From Astrocystis sublimbata (taxonomy: Eukaryota > Ascomycota > Sordariomycetes > Xylariales > Xylariaceae), in assembly GCA_022453515.1 (NCBI GenBank), contig JAJNNY010000063.1, forward strand, positions 62,001-126,000: DNA of 64,000 nt. Direction: 5' to 3'. The notes below the pieces were generated by a model, which ran no database searches, was not told where the DNA came from, and saw nothing but the letters and a program-made list of their open reading frames with translations. How positions within the stretch are numbered: position 1 is the stretch's first letter; each line of letters opens with the position of its first letter. The position numbers and the translations under genes are program-made. Below, in pieces: positions 56,100 to 64,000 of this stretch.

Positions 56100-57918
56100 T
56101 CAATACTCAAACCGCCACCTAGGATCTACATCGCCCTCCCAGTCCGACACACCTCCGACGTCTTTGATCTCTTCGGCAATCAGCTCGCGCCGGCGGTTTT
56201 CCCTCTTGAGCACGACACCCAAGACCGTCACAACGACAGCATTGGCAACCAGATACCCCAGCGCGAACGAATGGCCCAAGACAAACCGCGGCCCATCATT
56301 AGTGCGGTATAGCTGCGTCCCTATCACAGCCCCCAAGTTCCCAATGCTGATCTGCATCGCCGTGGCGATCGCTCGCTTCGTCTGGCCCGACACATTGATA
56401 GTAGGCCAGGACAGGACCAGGGCCGTTGCGGGGTAGATGCCGCCAGCGGCGAAGAACACGGCCGTGTAGCTCACACCGGGCCGCGCCACTGGGTCCGTGT
56501 TTCCGAGCAGCAATGCGTAGCCGATAGCGGCGAATACGGATGAGCCTGCGATGAAAACCGCCCGTTTCGCGAGACGCTCCGATACTACGGCTACGGCGAT
56601 GGTCGTGCCGAAGGCGAAGGCGTAGGGAGGCACGGTTAGAAGTTGTGCTGTCGCGGCCTGGTAGCCGAGGTTCTTGATGATCGTAGGCTGATTGGAGCCT
56701 TCTGTTAGCAGGATGGTCTCACTACATGATTCCATTGTCGGCTACTCACCAGAAACAGTGAGAGGGTATACAGCGGAAGACTCATCGTGTGAAAAGTCAA
56801 CCCGTAAAGCCAGCACTTGGGATCGCCGAGGGCGGAGCGCACAGCAGCCCAGCTGAATTTCTCCTCATGAGTAGCGTCGCTATCCGCAGCTAGGCGCTGA
56901 TGAACGAATTTCCGCTCGTCTTCAGTGAGGAACTTGCTCGTTCCCGGGTAGTTATAGACGAACAGAAAAGCTGTCGCGGCAACAACGACTGTCGCTATCC
57001 CCTCCAGGATGAAGATCCAGCGCCATCCATTAGCCCACACTGTCCCCTTCAATCGGCCGATACCCTTGATGAAGTCAGTGAAAGGGAAGCCACACAGCAC
57101 CTTACTCGCGAACAAGACTCACATATGCGAGGGCACCGCCGAAGGCACCCGCCAGCGATGCCGCGCTGAAGAACAGAGCTACGCGATACTGCCTCTCTTT
57201 CCTTTTGTACCACATGGAAAAATAATAGGTCACGCCGGGAAAGAGCCCCGCCTCGGCTACTCCGAGGAAGAACCTGGCGGCAAGAAAGCCCGCCTCGTTG
57301 TTCACGATGCCCATGAGCGTCGACACGATACCCTGCGAGAATTAACATACGTCAACAACAGGGATCGTAATTGTCGTCATTTGTTCATATTGGATTACTC
57401 ACCCATACGATAGTGAGACTTGGGAGCCATATCTTCGGACTTGTTTTTTTGAGGATGATATTACATGGGATCTAGGATCTGTCAGCGCTGAAGGCGTCCG
57501 CCGGAGTGCTTAGACGTGTCTTACCTCGAACAGGACGTATCCGACGAAATACAGAGTCAGCCCATTTAGGTAGTGGTCGCCAGCTAATAGTAGATTCGTT
57601 AAGACGAGATACGATCAACGGCTTTCTGGGGTTGGTGGCATACTCATGTGCAGGTCGTCTAAAAGGCCTTCGATTCTCGCGTTGCCGACTGAACGATGTT
57701 AGAATTGAGAAACTGTATGATAGTCAAAATATGAACATACCATTGCTTCGATCAAGGAAGCTTAACAGGTACAAGATCCCGACAGCTGGCAAAAGGTGCA
57801 AATCAATCTTTCTCAGCAAGGACTTCTCATTGATGGCCGGGCCAGCTGTCTCCAAGACTGAGGGATCCGGGCTCTGGGAGGAGCCATTTTCGACTTTCTC
57901 GTCCTTCGTCGCGGCCAT
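56100..57918 (-). CDS. MFS transporter, ACS family, many exons
   Basis: The ATG is at 57918 (MAATKDEKVENGS) and the stop at 56100-56102. At least six introns are needed. Pieces in order: RKIDLHLLPAVGILYLLSFL in helix 1, NARIEGLLDDLHM, LPSLTIVWGIVSTLMG, FFLGVAEAGLFPGVTYYFSM in helix 4, WRWIFILEGIATVV in helix 6, then EERKFVHQRL-like loop residues and FSWAAVRSALGDPKCWLYGL. The second half has PTIIKNLGYQAATAQLLTVP and KRAIATAMQISIGNLGAVIG. The last residues are DPRWRFEY. All match the anion:cation symporter family. A Zn2Cys6 gene lies just upstream on the same strand (58577-60489), so regulator and transporter probably form a unit. The substrate cannot be inferred. Confidence 0.85.
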
Positions 57919-58576
57919 GTTATGTATAAACACTTCTTGTACAGAGCTTACAGACTGAAGCAGTCGAGGTTTGCTCAATTCGTATTGCCGTAACGCCAAG
58001 TGTTTACGCAGCGACGGCAAAAAGAGATATCGAATGACCCAGGAACTCGAAATTCTCAAGAGATTGACTACAAACAATCCATACGGATGTCGTCACACAG
58101 CACTAAGCCCGCTCTGGCGAAAGAGGCTGATAACGAGACGGCGATGGGGGCATGGCTACTATCCCGGCACGTGATTGGATCTGGCGGAGCACGCCTTGAC
58201 AGCGATGCGATCACGACATAACAGCATGGAGCACGAATTGCGTTATTGCGATATGAAATAGGTATGGATGCACTCGCTGCTGCAGTAGTTCGTTTTGGCA
58301 CATCACTCGCGAGCATGCACTTGTTTGCCTCCCGTTCTGCGCGTCGCGTCTACGTTGCGATGATCGACATTTCATTTTCTTTGAATATTACTGATCAAGT
58401 AGGTAGGTAGCTATCGGTTTGGGCAGCCCAGAGCTACAAGCTACCTATATTATTCACGCCAGTCACCAAGCGAGGAGTCGATATGTGTTGAGATGAGCTC
58501 AATTGAAAGAGCGGCGCCGTTTTCTTGTCGCGTGGTAAGACATTGCTGTGGAAGCCGTGGGCCTCTCTGCGGCGCT
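57919..58576. promoter_or_regulatory. Upstream region of ACS transporter
   Basis: This 660-bp gap lies between two genes on the same strand. It has no supported gene and should contain the transporter promoter and the regulator 3' end. Confidence 0.4.
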
Positions 58577-60489
58577 TCAAAATGCGCCGGGGTCCTGAAT
58601 ATAGTCCATTAGAAAATCGTAATCGTCAAAGAATTGGTTCACCATGTCATCCGTGAACATGCCGCCATTGTTCAATTGACTATCATCCGAGCCTTGAGGG
58701 GGCTTATGTTGCGCAGATCCAATAATACCGTCGGCAGCAGGATTGGGCTCGGGATAGCTTTGTTGCAACGCATCCTCCGTGCATTTGGTGATGGTAACCA
58801 ACAGGTGGCGGGGATGCATTTCGCTCGAGATGTCCTTCAGCACGACGATAAGCTTGGCCATGAGGCGCTGCACCTCATGGGTGTCCACGTCGCAGAAGTC
58901 GTTGAAGCGCGTTGACACCTTGAGCAAAAAGACGACGGCAAAGGCGATCATGACATGGAAGTATGTCGGCAGTCCGTTGAGGTAGGACTGGATCTCGACG
59001 TCCGAGGTCACTGTCCGCAATATCGACATGGCGGAGAGCACGGCAGAGCTAGCCAACTCGTAGACCTCCAGATCAACATTGCAATCTCCATCTTGGACGT
59101 GACCCGACGATCTCAGGCCCCGGAAGACGTGTGAAAAAAGAAACAGCTTGGCGAAATGGTGTTGTATGCCCACCCCTTTCTGCGGGTAGTTACCTACGTG
59201 CTCGTCGGGAAGAAATCGGTTTCCCCATTGCACGCGCAAGCTATCGAGCGTGATGCTGAATCGCCTCACCTTTTGCACTTCATCATGCGACAGGCGTCGG
59301 TCGACGTTTGCGCCTAACGTATCGTAGATACTCTCGCAAGCTTGCCAGCGCAAGACGTGGCTGACTAGTCTGGCGTCGTTCTGGTCGGCGTACTTGCAGT
59401 CCAAAAGTTTCTGCACATTTTGTACGGCTTCGCAGTTTCTTGTGATAGGCGGTCGGCCGTGGGGTATGGAGATCTGGTGGTCGCAAGCATACACCAGGAA
59501 ATACAGCCTTGCATTCAGGTAGCTATCGCGGTCGCCCTGAAGCGCCTTGGAAAGGCTCCTGTATAGTTGCAGTTCCGTAGCAATTCGTACAGCAATTGAA
59601 ACCAGCGACGACGACAAATCGCTTATCCAGAATGCGCCTATACAGAGGGCTTGGACATCGTCTGTTGTACACCTCTTTGCGAAGCAGAGTCTTGTGCTAA
59701 GGTCCACGAACTCGTTGCATAGCGCTTCAAAGTCAGGGGACGCCAGATGTAAAGCGCCGACAGCACAAACGACAATGCTAAGCAAAGGCGACCGCTGTTG
59801 AAGTTGCTCGAATGGGACCTTCCCGACATCCCCTAGGATTCCGTATAAAAAGTGATCAAGCCGGTCTACGTAGACGGCCTGGTATTTGCGAGCGTTCTCC
59901 AAAGTGACAATGCCACGGGATATCAAATCTGGAGCAGGCGGGGATTTCGGCCGCGTATGAGCCGCGTGATAGACGTAGAGGCCCGGGACACTAGCCGGGC
60001 TCGATTCCAGGTCGATCACAATCCTCATTCCTGCACCACTCGACGATGCTCCCGAAACGTGATGTTGGTGTTGATGTTCGTGTTCATCAGAAACAGTCTC
60101 GGTCGCGACTAACGCATTTTCTGCCCTTGCCGCTATAGGCTGATTGACGAATGTGCCAAGCTTTTCCTCGACGTTTTGTATCTTCTGCTCAATGGCTTCC
60201 TTCCACCTGAGATTCGATGAGTCGTCAGTCCCACATGACCTCCGCTCTAAATGCAGTTGGTGCGCAATGCAGTGGCAGCCACTTACGAAACATCGTCTAC
60301 TTGAATCATTCGATTCACAATACATCGCATGCGTTTGCTCTTACACCGTTGGCAGGGTGGCGTCGAATCAGTCATGTGGCAACGGATCTTCTGTTTGCGG
60401 CAGCCTTCACAAGCCGTGGTTTTGCGGAGTGCGGGCGGCCCGGATCGGGGCAGACTTTCGGGGCTCGACATCGCGACCGATGTGCTCAT
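58577..60489 (-). CDS. Zn2Cys6 transcription factor
   Basis: The ATG at 60489 (MSTSVAMSSPESL; an alternative is six residues later) and two exons joined over an 80-nt intron (60207-60286, GTAAGT..TCTCAG) give 610 residues. The zinc cluster is CEGCRKQKIRC, then CQRCKSKRMRC after eight residues. The linker WKEAIEQKIQNVEEKLG is coiled and should dimerise. Residues about 110-140 are His/Glu-rich. The middle homology domain runs from about 160 to 470 (KYQAVYVDRLDHFLYG, LVYACDHQISIPHGRPPI). The C-terminal end is acidic and aromatic (FFDDYDFLMDYIQDPGAF), an activation-type tail. Its placement beside the ACS transporter suggests local control. Confidence 0.9.
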
Positions 60490-61810
60490 CTACGTGCCAA
60501 ACACCGGTTCTCCATTCACCCAGTACGGCAAATCGTTTGCCGTCTCCAATAAAAGCAGGGCGGGCAGTTAATTGAGCGAGATGTAATGGTTCTGTGACGT
60601 TGAGCAACCGAGGAGCGACCCGGTTATGCGCGGTTGTAGAAGAACAATTGGTCAAGCCTTCAAGGATGTCTTATTTTGGGCTGGGTTTGGGGTCTTTGGG
60701 CGTCTTAGGGGTTTCCACAGTGACTAAAAGTACATGTCAAGCTACCTACAGTAACCTAACCCACAAAGAAGGATGAACTGAACCTTACACATCTTCAAAA
60801 CCAAAACGCTATAATGCTAAGTACCTAGGTAATTAGACAAGAGAGATAATCAAATAACTAAGTTATTTATATTGAAATCCAACAAGCAGCTCGTTTAGAA
60901 ACAATCTATAGTCATTCTCAATTATACGAAGGTTAAAGACAAAAAAAAATATGAATCAGAAGAATGTATAAGGGTGTCATTCAATTTCACATCGCGTGCC
61001 CAGCTAAGTATCTGCACAAGGTAATTATCTTGCCGAGACGCAAGTGCGAAGAGGCCCAGCAGGAGAACCTACTACGTACGTACCTACATGGAAATCGGAA
61101 TGTTGCAGGGGAATGATCGGCCAGGACAGATTGGTTCGGCATTGGTTGGCTTCATACTGGAGACCATTCATGCGCGCAGACATCCATCGATCTGCACTAG
61201 AAATGTAGTGTCATAGCGGCGGCAATGCTCGGCGTAGCTCCGAGGTTAAGTGCTGTGCAGAATCTGAGCTTACCGGGGTCGGCAAGACGGCACGCGACCA
61301 CATTGGGGTTCGAACACAGGCTCGCGACAGGCTGACAAGCCGCATGCACCCCGGATGTAGCGAGCGATTGGTATCATTGCCGCTCGCTGTGGGCTTGCAG
61401 GGTTCCCGGCAATGAAGGGGCACGTTCCAACAAACACGCAAAACAGGATGACGAGGGTCAGCAAGATGGATCCTGATCAGTTCACCGCCCCAGACCTCGG
61501 AGAAACGCCGATATACAGGGGTCGGTCGGCCAAGACCAGCCCCAGCGCGGTGGGTCATGTCCGCGAACGACCGGTCTGCGCCGGTGTCGACTGGCGAGCT
61601 GGTTATAGACGTGCAAACATTGAGAGAAAAAAATTCCCATTTTATAAACAACTTCGTTCTAATTCGGATATCGGCATTGCTGCCAACTCACAATATCACA
61701 ATTGTCCTTCCGCACAACTCTGTTTGAGAAGTCATCCCTATCTTTTTGGTTGCATCGAGCATTCCGTGCAGATACCCTCCATTGGAGTCCCTCTTTGTTA
61801 CCACGCAAAT
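60490..61810. other. Intergenic with AT-rich island
   Basis: Positions 60780-60970 are AT-rich, with TACCTAGGTA at 60822. Frames around 61211-61651 have no family features. The 100 bp before 61811 read as leader of the next gene. Confidence 0.5.
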
Positions 61811-63578
61811 ATGTCTAACGGAGGGGGCACTAGTTCGAATATCGAAACATGTGCTGAGAAGACCACCACTCCCAAACCCTCAGACCAATCCAATGATGGC
61901 GTGTCAGCGTCGATGGAGGCATCAGACACTGAGAAGGGCATAACTCGGGAACAACAAGACGACCAAGATCCAAGCCCCCCTTATTCGGTCTTCTCATTGG
62001 CCACGAAACGATTCATTGTTTTCATCGTTGCTCTTACAACTCTACTTCCTCCTCTCACAGCGAGCATCTTCTATCCTGTAATCACCTTGTTAGCGAGAGA
62101 GTTTCGCGTTTCTGTCACAGATATCAATTTGACTATTACTGTCTACTTGCTCTTTCAGGGCATTGCCCCCTCATTCGTCGGTAACCTGAGCGATGAGGCA
62201 GGTCGACGGCCAGCCCTCCTCATTTCCTTGATCCTCTACATAGTTGGATCTGTGCTCGTCGCAGCCAAACCCAGCTATGGCCTCCTTTATGGAATGCGCA
62301 TTCTGCAGAGTGCTGGAGGAAGCGGTACCATTGCGTTATCGCTTGCCACAGTGTCCGACATCGTGACATCCGCGGAGCGAGGAAGTTATACATCATCTGG
62401 TATGTACTTGCTGGAGTCATTGATTCCCCCTTCTGACAACCCTCGGAGGCATAGATTACCCTAACAGGTATCTATGCTCCCCCATACACCTGCATACCCC
62501 CATTTCATGAGCAATCTTTTCATCATTGCTGACTCTGTTAAATCAAGTGCAACTGGGATGGATGCTTGGTCCCTCGGTCGGGCCGGTCATCGGCGGATTG
62601 TTAAGTCAGTTTCTCGGGTGGAAGTCCATCTTCTGGTTTTTGGCCATCTATGCCGGAAGCGTCTGGCTGTTCTCCCTTCTCTTCCTGCCAGAGACAAGCC
62701 GAAAAGTGGTTGGAAATGGCTCCATCCCACCTCAAGGATGGAACATGACGCTATATGCATACCTTCAAAAGGCCTTTGCCAAGGGTGCTACAGCTTCTCC
62801 AAAAGCACAGACCAAAACATCTAAGAGTTTGAGTCTGAACCCTCTGAAATCTCTGAAGCTATTCCGCGAGAAAGAGACATGTGTCTTGCTGATCTACAGC
62901 GGTCTCGTCTACGCGAACTCCTACATGATCCTGTCTACACTGTCCGATGAGCTCGAGGAAAAGTATGGCTTCAACACACTACAGATCAGTCTCTGTTATC
63001 TCGCCTCCGGATTCGGTACTGTGACCTCGGTTCTGCTAACAGGAAGGATCCTGGATTGGAACTTTCGGCGCCACGCTCGACTTGTCGGCCTAGAAATCTC
63101 AAAACAAAAACAACAAGACCTGTCCAACTTTCCCATTGAGCTTGCTCGCCTCCAGAGCAGTATTCCTGCTCTGATATTGGCAAGCGTCAGTCTGGTTGCC
63201 TACGGATGGCTGCTACAAACCAAGCAGCATCTGTCGGCGCCGCTGATTTTCCTGTTCCTTCAATCCTTCGGGAGCGCCAGTGCATTTTCTGGGCTGAACA
63301 ACTTGATCATGGATCTGAATCGGGACAGGCCCGGAACAGCTTCTGCGGCAATGAACTTGACCCGCTGTTGGTTCGGCGCCGGTGGTACTGCTTTCGCCAG
63401 CCCGTTGGCAATGAGAGGTGGCATCGGCTGGCTGGGAGTGGTGATTCCTGGTATTTGGCTGCTGTTTAGCCCGATTCTTTATGTCGTGCTGAGGTATGGT
63501 CCGAAATGGAGAGAGGAGGAGCGCCTGAAGAAAATGAGTGAAGCTCAGACATCGTCGGAAAAGGAGGCATCAAAATAA
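61811..63578 (+). CDS. MFS transporter, DHA1 family (QDR/TPO-like drug efflux)
   Basis: The ATG at 61811 (MSNGGGTSSN) and two exons (61811-62399, 62548-63578) over a 148-nt intron give 539 residues. A hydrophilic acidic N-terminus of about 65 residues precedes helix 1 (FIVFIVALTTLLPPLTASIF). Next come NLTITVYLLFQGIAPSFVG and the loop motif LSDEAGRRP. The exon join reads RGSYTSSVQLGWMLGPSVGP, which restores motif C in helix 5. PETSRKVVGNGS starts the central loop, and the second half has GLNNLIMDLNRDRPGTASAA and RCWFGAGGTAFASPL. These are the marks of 12-helix drug:H+ antiporters. The frame upstream of 61811 is open but lacks family features. Confidence 0.9.
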
Positions 63579-64000
63579 CCAAACAAAGCACCCGTAGCAA
63601 CCCAGTGTTCAGTTCGAAAGGAAATTACATTTAGCAAGCGCGGCTCATTAAGGACAAAAATGGATTTGACTACACATCAAATAATCTGTTTCACTTTTCA
63701 AGTCAGTGCTGAGGTCGACAGACAGGGCGTGCATGGGTCATAATGCTAGTTAGTGTCTTGGTGATGCAGCAATTGGCCACGTACGTCGGGGGTCCAGTAT
63801 CAACATCAATAGAATTGCAAAAACGCGGCGATAACGCTGAGGTAATCACTTGTGTGCAGAATGACGATAGTCCTTGTCCTCCTAGCCACGCTGGAGTACT
63901 TATTGTGCAAGGGGTGAACGTCCCTTGTACGACCGACCGCCTGTCATGACCTGTCCCATGACAAAATAGGCTAGCACCCGCACAGACATCTGGTCATCTG
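63579..64000. other. Right edge, no supported gene
   Basis: The last 420 bases follow the transporter stop and hold only short frames. Nothing is recognised. Confidence 0.5.

Noticed and set aside
61290..61390. Box B-like GGGGTTCGAAC sequence
   Set aside because: No box A or cloverleaf could be placed around it, so no tRNA call.
1..64000. CRISPR arrays, bacterial operons, integrases or phage genes
   Set aside because: The window is eukaryotic; no direct-repeat/spacer pattern or bacterial gene arrangement was seen.

Overview
This window looks like a chromosome segment from a filamentous ascomycete (Pezizomycotina, possibly a sordariomycete). The evidence is eukaryotic gene structure with short introns of about 45-200 nt (GT..AG, branch points like CTAAC, one GC-AG intron), four Zn2Cys6 regulators, many MFS transporters, a HET-domain gene and an ankyrin/AAA+ gene. 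These genes alternate with long gene-poor stretches that hold relics and AT-rich patches. All assignments come from reading the sequence; no database search was run.

Layout. (1) 1-13.7 kb is gene-poor accessory DNA. It has three orphan genes on the left: a Pro/Gln-rich basic protein, a degenerate Arf/G-alpha-like GTPase-fold protein with C-terminal 17-residue repeats, and a multi-spanning membrane protein that abuts it. Farther on are a Pro/Arg-rich orphan gene and a Copia pre-integrase scrap. (2) 13.7-19.5 kb is a compact sugar-utilisation cluster: a levoglucosan-kinase/AnmK-family gene carrying a one-base frameshift, a divergent MFS sugar transporter, and a Zn2Cys6 regulator. A CCG-N4-CGG palindrome lies in the shared promoter. 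(3) 19.5-24 kb is mostly empty, apart from an RRM-like orphan gene and one tRNA-like repeat. (4) 24-29.3 kb is a head-to-head pair: ankyrin-DUF7025-like-AAA+ ATPase and HET protein.

(5) 29.4-37.2 kb looks like a partly dismantled secondary-metabolite locus. It contains a CYP52-like P450 relic, an EthD gene with a nonsense codon, an AflR-type regulator, a DHA2 efflux pump and a short relic of a polyketide-synthase carrier domain. A 12-mer, GATTCGGCGATG, occurs upstream of the EthD gene and as a cluster upstream of the pump. (6) 37.4-44 kb holds conserved metabolism genes: mitochondrial succinyl-CoA:3-ketoacid CoA-transferase, an AhpD-like protein and an ACS-family transporter. (7) 46.6-63.6 kb holds two more Zn2Cys6 regulators, a PAN-like membrane protein, a short-chain NAD(P)-binding oxidoreductase, another ACS-family transporter and a DHA1 transporter. 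The pattern is transporter plus regulator, typical of catabolic or detoxification loci.

The palindrome TACCTAGGTA occurs six times, always between genes or in a relic, far above chance.
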